Assembly (NCBI RefSeq): GCF_004005475.1
Contig: NZ_RZTZ01000003.1
Location: forward strand, 310,001 to 374,000
DNA: 64,000 bases
Reading direction: 5' to 3'
DNA from: Niallia taxi
GTDB taxonomy: Bacteria > Bacillota > Bacilli > Bacillales > Cytobacillaceae
Shown: one piece after another, positions 53,419 to 61,348 of the stretch
Layout of the letters: every line of letters begins with the position of its first letter
Position numbering within the stretch: position 1 is the stretch's first letter
The notes under the pieces: generated by a model
The model's input: the letters and a program-made list of their open reading frames with translations, nothing else
Database searches by the model: none
Told to the model about the DNA's origin: nothing
Made by a program: the position numbers and the translations under genes

Positions 53419-54270
53419 TTACGATTTACTGCGAAGCTCTTTAATTACTGCCATTACATCAAGGTCTCCAAGCTGATTTGCCAGAGCCTCCTGATATGTA
53501 TGATGGGCAGAATTTCCGATTGCATTTAGTTCTCCTGTTTCCTTGGCAAGACGTAAGTCCTTAGCCATATGCTTTAAGGCAAAGGCAGCTGGATACTCGT
53601 CCTCGAGGATTGCTGGTGTCTTCATTTTGGAAATGGCAGTTCCAACTGCACTTTCGTTAATTATAGTCAGCATGTCCGCTAATTTAATACCTTGCTGCTC
53701 TGCGAACAGAACTGATTCTGCAATGCCTTGCACAGTAATGCCAAGAAGCAGGTTGATCGCAAGCTTGGCGTTGCTGCCAGATCCGCTTTCACCTAAGTAA
53801 ATCGACATTTTGCCTATTGGCTCAAACAGTTTCTTTACCTTGTTGTATGTTTCTTCTTCGCCACCAGCCAAAACAAGCAGCTTGCCTTCCTTTGCAGGAG
53901 CAACACTACCTGAAACAGGAGCATCTATAAAGCCGATTCCTTTATCCTTCGCTGCCGTATATATCTCCTTTGAGGTAGCTGGTGAAACTGTGCTCATATC
54001 AATAAATATTTGTCCAGGCTTAGCTATTTCTAAAAGCTTATTCGAAAAGTATAAATCCTTAACTGCTTCATCATCCGAAACCATTGTAAAGATTACATCA
54101 TTTTCTTGAATAAGCTCTTCCAGCGATTTTGCTTGTACAGCGCCAGCAGCAACTAGCTCAGTAGTTTTTGATGCAGTCCTGTTGAATACTGTCACACTAT
54201 AACCTGCCTTTAACAGGTTCATAGAGATTGGTACTCCCATATTTCCTAAACCGACCCAACCTAACTTCAT
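53419..54270 (-). CDS. NAD(P)-dependent beta-hydroxyacid dehydrogenase (HIBADH family)
   Basis: This 283-residue enzyme has the Rossmann motif GWVGLGNMGVPISMNLLKAG at the start. The substrate-binding signature is FIDAPVSGSVAPAKEGKL and the catalytic Lys lies in GSGSNAKLAINLLLG. Substrates in this family include 3-hydroxyisobutyrate, tartronate semialdehyde and glyoxylate; none can be chosen here. The ATG has AAGGATGG upstream at long spacing. It is monocistronic, with a terminator. Confidence 0.9.
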   Translation of the reverse strand: MKLGWVGLGNMGVPISMNLLKAGYSVTVFNRTASKTTELVAAGAVQAKSLEELIQENDVIFTMVSDDEAVKDLYFSNKLLEIAKPGQIFIDMSTVSPATSKEIYTAAKDKGIGFIDAPVSGSVAPAKEGKLLVLAGGEEETYNKVKKLFEPIGKMSIYLGESGSGSNAKLAINLLLGITVQGIAESVLFAEQQGIKLADMLTIINESAVGTAISKMKTPAILEDEYPAAFALKHMAKDLRLAKETGELNAIGNSAHHTYQEALANQLGDLDVMAVIKELRSKS

Positions 54271-54347
54271 TACTAAAGCACCATCCTTATGGATAATTTT
54301 TCTTTCATTTTACCATACCAAATAGTGCAGACAAGTTTTGTACCCTC

Positions 54348-55079
54348 TTAGGACATATAATCAAGAATAAGAGATGTCAGCAGACCCAATGCTGTAATCA
54401 AACCTGTTATTGACCCACCTTCCTCATACGCCTCTGGCATCATTGTCGATCCAACCATGGCAATAATACCTCCACCAGCAAATGCACCGATTGCAGCCAT
54501 TAATTCCTCTGATGCACGATCAAGAAATACATAACCACAGAAGGAAGACGCTGTTGAGATTACGAGAACACTAATCCACAACACAAGAATTTTCTTTTTT
54601 GAATAATTGCTTTTCAATAGACCAGTTGTACTTGAAAGTCCTTCTGGAATATTACTTATAAAAATAGCTATTACTAGTAACGCACTCACACTATTTTGAC
54701 CGATTAGGCTTGCGCCAATCATAATCGACTCAGGAATCGCATCCATGACTGTTCCAATAAAAATCGCTATACCTGATTGATTGCCTTCTTTGTCACCTGT
54801 CGACCTTTTCCTGTCCTTCGCACCTTTGCGGGACACTAGCAGGTCCAACCCAAAAAAGACGACCGCCCCTGCTAAAAATCCTAAGCCTGTCGGCAGTAAG
54901 CCTCCGCTTTCAACTGCATCACCAAGCAGCTCATATGTAGATGCACCAATCAACACCCCTGTACCAAAAGCCATAATGAAACCAATGATTCTCTTTTTAA
55001 TCGGCAGCAGAAGCGCAGCCAACGCACCAAGTAAAACAGCCGAACCGGAAATACCTCCCCACATCGCCGCAGACCACAT
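54348..55079 (-). CDS. ZIP family divalent metal transporter
   Basis: This 243-residue membrane protein has about eight TM segments. ZIP/ZupT motifs are visible: GFIMAFGTGVLIGAS in TM2, FIGTVMDAIPESIMIG with metal-binding residues, and FISNIPEGLSSTTGL. The intracellular loop between TM3 and TM4 is basic (RKGAKDRKRSTG). It likely imports zinc, iron or manganese. The ATG follows AAGGAGGGATTCGC. Confidence 0.88.
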   Translation of the reverse strand: MWSAAMWGGISGSAVLLGALAALLLPIKKRIIGFIMAFGTGVLIGASTYELLGDAVESGGLLPTGLGFLAGAVVFFGLDLLVSRKGAKDRKRSTGDKEGNQSGIAIFIGTVMDAIPESIMIGASLIGQNSVSALLVIAIFISNIPEGLSSTTGLLKSNYSKKKILVLWISVLVISTASSFCGYVFLDRASEELMAAIGAFAGGGIIAMVGSTMMPEAYEEGGSITGLITALGLLTSLILDYMS

Positions 55080-55168
55080 GCGAATCCCTCCTTATTCTGT
55101 TCTTCTTTTGTATCTTTCTCTTTTTTTGTTCTATTGAAACCAGAGGTAGTTCTAGTGTGGGGGGAATT

Positions 55169-55200
55169 CAAAAAAAAAGCACAGCTAAGCTTGCTGCACT
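55169..55200 (-). terminator. Intrinsic terminator after the membrane glycosyltransferase gene
   Basis: Arms agcacagc and gctgcact (8 bp with two wobbles in RNA) flank a seven-base loop. A nine-base T-run follows in the minus direction. Confidence 0.75.
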
Positions 55201-55288
55201 CTATCTATTCTCTATATTATGTTATAGCATTTCTCTGTTCGGCTTAAACCTGCAACTTTTAAAGCCTTTATTTCTAGTTTTCTATAAA

Positions 55289-56818
55289 TCAAGCTGTGTG
55301 TCTGCCACGAAGTGTCCAAATTTGATAAACCATCATGAGTGACTTAATGATAGTTAAATAAGTCAGAACGACCCAGCCTCCCATCAAGTATGGCTCGATT
55401 GCACCTTGCACGGTAGCACTTGTAAGGAAATCCCGGTAATTGTAGCACAGATATGCTCCTCCAGCTGCTAGCAATAAACAAAGTAAAATTCCTTGTGTGA
55501 GTTTGCTTCGTGTTTTTCCTGATTCTGCAGCATATTGATTGGCCCATCCGTCTTTCTTGTTTGCAGAAAGCTTACCAAGCCAGACTTGACCAAATGTCAT
55601 TAGGTTTACCCATAAATACATTTCAGGACTTATGAGCAAGCCTGCCATTATCACGTCAATCGGACGATACATCGGTGTTTTCAGTGCTAAGATAATATTT
55701 AAAACAGATGCGAGAGCAATTGGTGTCAGCCAAATCCATGACCAATAATACTGATCTGTTGCAAGAGCAACTGCAAGTAAAACGATGAACATCACACGGA
55801 TCAGCAAATCAGAAAAGAGCTTAACCTGATTTCGCCAGATCTTCCCCTTATGTCTTGTCTTTACATCCAAATCCTTATTTGTCAGCAATTCAACCGTACC
55901 TGAATTCCATTTATTTCGTTGCTCTCGGAAAGTATGGTAAGAGCGCATTGCATCCACAAAGCATCTTCCCTTAGGACTTACAAGCGTCTTCCAGCCTGAT
56001 TTCTGAAGCTGCCATGTAAGCAGCATGTCCTCCACATCACTATCATTCTGCCACGGTCCATCCAGCTTATTGTTGTTAACAACCTCTTGTAACGCTTCAG
56101 GTCTGAACAGGGTTGCCTGGCCGCCAAGAACATAAGTGCTTCCGCCATGATATTGAAGGTCAAGCAGCCAGCTTGCCATGTCCTGCTTTTGCTGGTGTGT
56201 CCACCATCTTGACATTGGTCCGCCATATTCGCCGCTTGCAATTTTTTCTTCATAATATACATCGCTTTTGCTGAGCTGGCTTTTTTTCTTTGGCATGCGC
56301 ATCGTATACTTAGCCATAACACCGCCAATATTACGGGCACTCATCAGCCCTTCCCATAAATACTTCAAACAGTTTGGAGCAAGTCTGCTGTCTGCATCCA
56401 TTCCAAGCACTGCTTTAACACTATGTTTATAAACGATTTGTGATTCTGTCAGCTCTGTGTTATAAATGTCCAATAAATCTCCATATAATAGCTTCCAGCC
56501 AGAATTAAGCGCACCTACTTTACGAAGCTTGTTTCCCTCTGTCACTATTACCTTTAAATTCAAGTTGAATTCCTCTCCAGCTTGAATGGCCTTTTCCTCT
56601 GTACGGTCTGTGCAATTATCGGCAATGACATACACATCAAGATCTACACCTTTTGGCAGCAGCTGGTCGTTTAAGCCAGCTAAGCAGTCCCGAATCGATT
56701 TCTCCTCATTGTGCGCAGGAATTAATGCGATAATACGCGGCTTCATATATGTCTTCTTTACACCAGGCATACTAAAAATCGACATTCTTCCCTCTTCTTT
56801 TTCCACTAACAATGTCAT
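55289..56818 (-). CDS. Membrane-bound family 2 glycosyltransferase, possible exopolysaccharide synthase
   Basis: This 509-residue GT-A enzyme starts IIALIPAHNEEKSIRDCL. It has GNKLRKVGALNSGW, the DXD-type MDADSR at about 140, a GGQATLFRPEALQ segment, NDSDVEDMLLTWQL (ED motif), and the processive QRNKW motif near 310. Four or five membrane segments fill the C-terminal third. This fits BcsA/hyaluronan-synthase-type enzymes that make and extrude a polymer. The ATG follows GGTGATTTT. Its promoter carries a SinR-type operator at the start site, and two more sites lie nearby. The polymer is unknown. Confidence 0.82.
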   Translation of the reverse strand: MTLLVEKEEGRMSIFSMPGVKKTYMKPRIIALIPAHNEEKSIRDCLAGLNDQLLPKGVDLDVYVIADNCTDRTEEKAIQAGEEFNLNLKVIVTEGNKLRKVGALNSGWKLLYGDLLDIYNTELTESQIVYKHSVKAVLGMDADSRLAPNCLKYLWEGLMSARNIGGVMAKYTMRMPKKKSQLSKSDVYYEEKIASGEYGGPMSRWWTHQQKQDMASWLLDLQYHGGSTYVLGGQATLFRPEALQEVVNNNKLDGPWQNDSDVEDMLLTWQLQKSGWKTLVSPKGRCFVDAMRSYHTFREQRNKWNSGTVELLTNKDLDVKTRHKGKIWRNQVKLFSDLLIRVMFIVLLAVALATDQYYWSWIWLTPIALASVLNIILALKTPMYRPIDVIMAGLLISPEMYLWVNLMTFGQVWLGKLSANKKDGWANQYAAESGKTRSKLTQGILLCLLLAAGGAYLCYNYRDFLTSATVQGAIEPYLMGGWVVLTYLTIIKSLMMVYQIWTLRGRHTA

Positions 56819-56870
56819 AAAATCACCAACTCTCTTACGTGTTGTTTTATTGAATACCTACCATATTATT

Positions 56871-56886
56871 GTTCTTTATATAGAAC
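56871..56886. promoter_or_regulatory. SinR-type operator 1
   Basis: GTTCTTTATATAGAAC is a 16-bp inverted repeat; the flanks att/aat extend it to 8-bp arms. Each half matches the SinR consensus GTTCTYT fully or with one change. The 16-bp geometry equals that of the known eps operator of B. subtilis. It lies in the leader of the glycosyltransferase gene. Confidence 0.7.
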
Positions 56887-56940
56887 AATATGATTAAAAA
56901 AATAGGTGAAACAGTTTGTTTTTCAAACATCAATTCATTT

Positions 56941-56956
56941 GTTCTTAACTAAGAAC
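56941..56956. promoter_or_regulatory. SinR-type operator 2, at the transcription start
   Basis: GTTCTTAACTAAGAAC is a perfect 16-bp palindrome with 7-bp arms and an AC centre. It abuts the -10 element of the glycosyltransferase promoter and should cover the +1 position, which is suitable for repression. Confidence 0.75.
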
Positions 56957-56985
56957 ATCTTAACACCCAAATGTTTTCCCGTCAA
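56957..56985 (-). promoter_or_regulatory. Sigma-A promoter of the membrane glycosyltransferase gene
   Basis: The minus strand reads TTGACG-N17-TAAGAT with optimal spacing. The leader would be about 130 bases and contains operators 1 and 2. Confidence 0.78.
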
Positions 56986-57061
56986 TTCATTTTAAATGAA
57001 ACATCGACAAAAAAAGCCTTGAAAATTATTACAATGACTCCCATAGCACCGAGTTATACAC

Positions 57062-57077
57062 TTTCTTTATATAGAAC
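57062..57077. promoter_or_regulatory. SinR-type operator 3 (one mismatch)
   Basis: TTTCTTTATATAGAAC differs from operator 1 at one base and has the same 16-bp geometry. It lies about 120 bases from operator 2 and just upstream of a possible metN -10 (TATACT at 57101). It might act in repression looping or on the metN side. Confidence 0.6.
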
Positions 57078-57194
57078 AATTTGAACCTGTGTTTATCTAC
57101 TATACTTATTACACTTAAATATTGTATTCCCAACACAATTTCATTATTATTAATGCAGCACAGGATAAAATGCCGTTAAATGAAAGGATTTCAT

Positions 57195-58214
57195 ATGATT
57201 GAGTTAAAAAACATTTACAAAACCTTTAAGAAAAAGGATGCCGAGGTGCAGGCATTGAAAAATATTAGCTTAAAAGTAGAAAAGGGAGATATTTTTGGTG
57301 TTATTGGCTTTAGCGGTGCTGGAAAAAGCACACTTATCCGTCTAGTCAATCTTCTGGAAAGACCAACATCAGGAGAAGTCATCGTTAATGGAGACTCCCT
57401 TTTATCTTTAACAGATAAACAGCTGCGGACAGCGAAGAAGCAAATTGGCATGGTATTTCAGCATTTCCATCTATTAGAATCGAAGAGCGTGTTTGATAAT
57501 ATTGCGATTCCCCTTATTTTGCAAAAAAGCAAAAAAGGAGATATCCGCAAGCGTGTCATAGAGCTGCTTGAATTTGTCGGTCTTGCAGATAAAGAAAAAG
57601 CGTATCCAAGTGAATTATCTGGCGGACAAAAGCAACGTGTCGGAATTGCAAGAGCACTCGCGACTAATCCTTCTGTTTTATTATGTGATGAAGCAACCTC
57701 AGCCTTGGACCCGCAAACGACGATGTCCATTCTTCAGCTCCTGAAAAAAATCAATCAAGAGTATAATATTACGATTATGATTATTACTCATGAAATGGCC
57801 GTCATTCAGGAAATTTGCAACAAGGTTGCGGTGATGGAACAGGGAGAAATCATTGAGCAAGGGAATGTTTTGCAGGTTTTCTCGAAGCCCTCCCATCCGA
57901 CTACACGAAGCTTTGTCAAAACCATTGTCCAAAAGGAGCTGCCACTAAGTATGAAAGGCAAACTCAGCCATACATCAGGAAGCAAGATTATTCGGTTAGA
58001 GTTTCTTGGAAGTGAAATGACACAGTCATTCCTTTATGAGCTTGTTAATCGTTTTGAGGTGAAGCCTGCCATTCTGTTTGCGAATATGGTAGAAATTCAA
58101 GAAAATATTGTTAGCACGATGACAATTAGCCTAACCGGGAAAGAGGAACAGCTTGTACTTGCCTGTTTGTATTTAAAGGAGCAAGGAATACAAGTTGAGG
58201 AGGTATCTGCATGA
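57195..58214 (+). CDS. metN: MetN-type methionine ABC transporter ATPase
   Basis: This 339-residue ATPase has Walker A GFSGAGKST, signature LSGGQKQRVGIARA, Walker B VLLCDEATSALDP and H-loop ITHEMAV. A C-terminal NIL domain (about 265-339) marks the methionine type and binds methionine as a regulator. The ATG at 57195 follows AAAGGATTTCAT. It overlaps metP by four bases. No S-box riboswitch precedes it. Confidence 0.93.
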   Translation: MIELKNIYKTFKKKDAEVQALKNISLKVEKGDIFGVIGFSGAGKSTLIRLVNLLERPTSGEVIVNGDSLLSLTDKQLRTAKKQIGMVFQHFHLLESKSVFDNIAIPLILQKSKKGDIRKRVIELLEFVGLADKEKAYPSELSGGQKQRVGIARALATNPSVLLCDEATSALDPQTTMSILQLLKKINQEYNITIMIITHEMAVIQEICNKVAVMEQGEIIEQGNVLQVFSKPSHPTTRSFVKTIVQKELPLSMKGKLSHTSGSKIIRLEFLGSEMTQSFLYELVNRFEVKPAILFANMVEIQENIVSTMTISLTGKEEQLVLACLYLKEQGIQVEEVSA

Positions 58215-58873
58215 TATTTCAAACAGACATAACTGCAGACTTATTTATACAAGCAAGCATTGAAACTCTTTATATGGTTGGCTGGTCATTATTAATCGGC
58301 ACATTAATTGGCGGTCCGCTTGGCATACTTCTTGTCGTGACAAGAAAGGGCGGTGTTTTGGAAAACAAGCTTTTATACAATATTCTTAATCCAATCATCA
58401 ACATAATCCGCTCCTTGCCATTTATCATCCTGCTGATTGCCATCATCCCATTCACAAGATTTGTTGTGCAAACAACGATTGGGACAGAAGCGGCCATTGT
58501 ACCGCTGATTATTTATATCGCTCCATACATTGCAAGACTTGTGGAGAACTCCATCCTGGAGGTAAACCCTGGCATTCTTGAAGCAGCTGAAGCAATGGGA
58601 GCGACTCCCTTCCAGGTTATTTGGTACTTTCTGCTTCCAGAGGCATTCGGTTCCCTTATCCTCTCCATAACAACAGCCGCAATCGGCCTCCTTGGAGCAA
58701 CAGCGATGGCAGGAACAGTTGGAGGCGGCGGTATCGGCAGCCTTGCACTAACATACGGTTACCAGCGATTTGATACCTTTGTTATGGTAATAACAGTGAT
58801 TGTTCTTATTATTATTGTTCAAGTCATTCAGTCATTAGGAACTTATCTTGCCCGGAGAGTTAGAAGAAGATAA
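58211..58873 (+). CDS. metP: MetP/MetI-type methionine ABC transporter permease
   Basis: This 220-residue permease has five membrane segments and the EAA loop EAAEAMGATPFQVIWYFLLP. GTVGGGGIGSLALTYGYQRF is typical of MetI/MetP. The ATG overlaps the metN stop (ATGA). A terminator follows at once, so no metQ binding-protein gene is in the operon, unlike B. subtilis metNPQ. Confidence 0.94.
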   Translation: MIFQTDITADLFIQASIETLYMVGWSLLIGTLIGGPLGILLVVTRKGGVLENKLLYNILNPIINIIRSLPFIILLIAIIPFTRFVVQTTIGTEAAIVPLIIYIAPYIARLVENSILEVNPGILEAAEAMGATPFQVIWYFLLPEAFGSLILSITTAAIGLLGATAMAGTVGGGGIGSLALTYGYQRFDTFVMVITVIVLIIIVQVIQSLGTYLARRVRRR

Positions 58874-58884
58874 ACTTTTCAAAG

Positions 58885-58920
58885 AAACACCTCTTCATTT
58901 CAAAAAGAGGTGTTTTTTTA
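58885..58920 (+). terminator. Intrinsic terminator after metP
   Basis: Perfect 11-bp arms aaacacctctt and aagaggtgttt flank a nine-base loop, followed by a T-run. Confidence 0.92.
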
Positions 58921-58940
58921 TTTAAATACCTAATCATAGA

Positions 58941-58989
58941 AAACGGCCTTCATAAAAGAGCAGAATAAACTGCTAATCCACGAAAGCCG
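58941..58989 (-). terminator. Possible terminator after the Pro/Gly-rich gene
   Basis: An inner hairpin agcag/ctgct (six-base loop) is followed by CTTTTATG in the minus direction, inside a weaker outer pairing (ggccttc with gaaagcc). It is less convincing than the others. Confidence 0.45.
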
Positions 58990-59011
58990 CGACTAACCAT
59001 TCATTTTATGT

Positions 59012-59482
59012 TTACGTACATTGGAAGGACACAATGCGGTCTGCATCTGTTCCGTAGTAAACCCAGCGGTTGTTTCTCCAGCGCCAACCTGCAACAGAAG
59101 TTCTGCCGATAAAGGTTGGATAGAACCAGAAGGAGCTGCCGTTACGCAGCCAAACATACGTATAGCGGAACCTGCATCTTCTCATGGCACCAGGATCAAT
59201 CGCAAAAGCTTGTGCTCCTTGCATTTGCTGAGCCTGTGGAACAAAGGACGGTGGCGGGCCTGATGGCGGACCATATTGATCTCCACCTGAGCCTCCGCCA
59301 AAATCAGGCTGGAAGGAAGGTCCTCCTGGTTGAAACGGTGGTGGTCCACCTGATGGGCCGCCTGGTTGAAATGGCGGCGGACCGCTTGGAGAGCCTGGAT
59401 TCGGGAAAAATGAGCCTCCCCCTATTCGATATGGATTTTGGTCATTCGTAATATAATATGGATAATTAGACGGATAAGACAT
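59012..59482 (-). CDS. Pro/Gly-rich protein with conserved C-terminal domain, probably sporulation-expressed
   Basis: This 156-residue protein was not recognised as a named family. Residues 1-80 are Pro/Gly/Ser-rich with repeats such as GPPPFQPGGPSGG. The last ~60 residues form an aromatic domain with RRCRFRYTYVWLRNG, SFWFYPTFIGRTSVAGWRWR and a final FQC. There is no signal peptide. The ATG follows AAAGGGGATTACGT. A sigma-K-like promoter upstream and the Pro/Gly-rich composition suggest a spore coat or surface protein; this is inference. Confidence 0.7.
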   Translation of the reverse strand: MSYPSNYPYYITNDQNPYRIGGGSFFPNPGSPSGPPPFQPGGPSGGPPPFQPGGPSFQPDFGGGSGGDQYGPPSGPPPSFVPQAQQMQGAQAFAIDPGAMRRCRFRYTYVWLRNGSSFWFYPTFIGRTSVAGWRWRNNRWVYYGTDADRIVSFQCT

Positions 59483-59510
59483 ACGTAATCCCCTTTCGGT
59501 TTTGATGCTT

Positions 59511-59538
59511 TAATGTATGCAATCCGCCTAGATTGGTG
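59511..59538 (-). promoter_or_regulatory. Sigma-K-like promoter of the Pro/Gly-rich gene
   Basis: The minus strand reads CACC-N15-CATACATTA, matching the mother-cell pattern AC-N16/17-CATAnnnTA. The -10 also fits sigma E, but no sigma-E -35 is at the right distance. It lies about 30 bases before the start codon. Confidence 0.55.
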
Positions 59539-59585
59539 ACAAAAAATCAGGAATTATAAATATAACTAAAAGCGCTTACATTTTA

Positions 59586-59966
59586 TTATTCAAAGCCATG
59601 GATTCGTATTTTATTGTTTTCTGTGTCAACAAAATAAAATTCATAATAGGTTGGGAATGGGTTATCAATAGGACCGACAAGCACACCCTTTGCCTCAAGC
59701 TGGCGATGTGTCTCAAATATGTCATCTGCCTGCAGGTCCAAGCAGTCATTAACAGGCAGCTCATACTTAGGATTCCTCATATACCTGTTGCATAGCGCCA
59801 ATTTTGTGTGTTCATTAATGGTAAAGAAGTAAGCAGCATCATGCCTTTCTGTTGGTTCCATTTCTAGTATGTAGGAATACCATTCTACAGAACTTTGAAG
59901 CTGCTCGACATATGTCCAGATGACAACCTTGCCATTAATCATCGATTTTGGAATTACTTCACCCAA
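59586..59966 (-). CDS. VOC family protein
   Basis: This 126-residue glyoxalase-fold protein has VVIWTYVEQLQSSVEWYSYI at the start and ends YYEFYFVDTENNKIRIHGFE, the usual last strand. The typical metal His at the start is missing (VIWTYV), so a non-enzymatic or altered role is possible. The start is TTG at 59966, because GGGGAGGAGATAGC ends six bases upstream; an ATG eight codons on has no ribosome-binding site. Confidence 0.8.
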   Translation of the reverse strand: MGEVIPKSMINGKVVIWTYVEQLQSSVEWYSYILEMEPTERHDAAYFFTINEHTKLALCNRYMRNPKYELPVNDCLDLQADDIFETHRQLEAKGVLVGPIDNPFPTYYEFYFVDTENNKIRIHGFE

Positions 59967-60096
59967 GCTATCTCCTCCCCGTATCGATTTTTATGTATAA
60001 TCCCTTCAAAACCTCCCTTCTGTCTTCTATCATATGCGCATATATGCTTGAATTTTACATAAAAAACATAAAGGACTAGCCTTAAATATTATCTGA

Positions 60097-60195
60097 CTAA
60101 AACAACAACTTTGTTATCAGCCAAATGACCATAATCCATATTGGAATAGATATAATAATGCCCCAAAAGCAGCCTGAAGCAAATGATTTCTCCAC
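60097..60195 (-). CDS. Possible small membrane protein after the ger operon
   Basis: This 32-residue frame starts with GTG after AAAGGATGGAAGTTCA. It contains one strong membrane segment (CFWGIIISIPIWIMVIWLIT). It lies 40 bases after gerAB on the same strand. Some spore germinant-receptor operons carry small membrane 'D' genes, usually longer with two TM segments. Coding status is uncertain. Confidence 0.4.
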   Translation of the reverse strand: MEKSFASGCFWGIIISIPIWIMVIWLITKLLF

Positions 60196-60235
60196 TGAAC
60201 TTCCATCCTTTATCTATATAAACTAATCGTACCTA

Positions 60236-61348
60236 TTAAACTGATTTTGGTTCCTGATCCTTTTTCAGCTTCTTCTTAAAGATTGCCCCCAAAACAAATA
60301 GCATACCTGGAAGTCCGATTGCAAGACTTAAAGAGACAAGCACCCATTCGTTTTCAATAATTCCCATTGCCCTGTGATGGCTTCCTACCATCCAATAGCT
60401 GAAAGCACTTAGGACGATTCCAACTGGAATAATGACTGGCCGATAATCCTTCAGACCAATAATCTTCTGGACTGCGATGGAGGAGCATAAAAATGTCATC
60501 ATAATTTGCGTTAATATTGATAAGGCAAAAAAGGCAATCATAATCATCTCATAGCGATGCAAAAACAAGCCGATTTCTGCGCTTCTCGCCATCTGCATAC
60601 ACGAAACAATATATTGGGCCGCAACTTCTGGTGAAAGAACGCCAACCTCCAAAATGGGCCACATGACAATAATCACGCCGCTAAAAATCAGACCAGCTGT
60701 ACTTGATCTAATCCAAGTCGCATTGTCTCTTACAAGCGGCAAAATCATGCAAGCCATCATTGTTGCTATCGCCCAGTCTGTATCATGATGCCTGCTTGCC
60801 CACACGGTAGAAAAAAACCCGGAAGAAAATGTCGGCTGTAATTCCTTAATATCGAACTCGCTAATGGAGCCTGCCAAAAGTAAAATATTCAAGGCCATCA
60901 CAGAAAACACCCCGATCAGTGCCATTCTCGCAATTACCTCTAACCCAAAATGGATCGCATATGTGCCAATTAAAAACGCGGCAACAATGAACAGAATGAT
61001 ATTTGATTCTGGCAGGAAGTAATCCTTCAAATGATAAACAAAGGTCGCCATAATTGAACCATATGCTCCTAAGAAAAACAAAAAAACAAGAAATGCGATA
61101 CCTTTGCTCATCCATTTACCTAAGATTTTTTCATATTGATCAATCATATCTCCATTAGGCAGTCTTTTAATAGCAAGTATCACAACTGCCATAATGACAA
61201 TACCCTGTACAGAGGAAATGATTGTTGAAATCCACATATCGCCGCCCACTTCTCTTGCCATGACGCCTTGTGTCAAGCCAATTGATTTTGCATAAAGCAT
61301 ATTAATAATTAAAGCCATGAACATACCATTCGTTATTTGTACCTTCAT
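60236..61348 (-). CDS. Spore germination receptor B subunit (GerAB family)
   Basis: This 370-residue protein is an APC-superfamily-like integral membrane protein with about ten TM segments. It starts VQITNGMFMALIINMLYAKS and has ESNIILFIVAAFLIGTYAIH. B subunits bind the germinant in the spore inner membrane. The ATG overlaps the C-subunit stop (ATGA). In the gene order A-C-B it is the last large subunit. The germinant cannot be read from sequence. Confidence 0.92.
   Translation of the reverse strand: MKVQITNGMFMALIINMLYAKSIGLTQGVMAREVGGDMWISTIISSVQGIVIMAVVILAIKRLPNGDMIDQYEKILGKWMSKGIAFLVFLFFLGAYGSIMATFVYHLKDYFLPESNIILFIVAAFLIGTYAIHFGLEVIARMALIGVFSVMALNILLLAGSISEFDIKELQPTFSSGFFSTVWASRHHDTDWAIATMMACMILPLVRDNATWIRSSTAGLIFSGVIIVMWPILEVGVLSPEVAAQYIVSCMQMARSAEIGLFLHRYEMIMIAFFALSILTQIMMTFLCSSIAVQKIIGLKDYRPVIIPVGIVLSAFSYWMVGSHHRAMGIIENEWVLVSLSLAIGLPGMLFVLGAIFKKKLKKDQEPKSV

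Noticed and set aside
56871-57077. The palindromes as LexA (SOS) boxes
   Set aside because: Bacillus LexA boxes are CGAAC-N4-GTTCG with the opposite half-site order; these are GTTCT-N6-AGAAC.
57078-57194. S-box (SAM) riboswitch before metN
   Set aside because: The gap is short and AT-rich; none of the conserved S-box helices or sequence elements is present.
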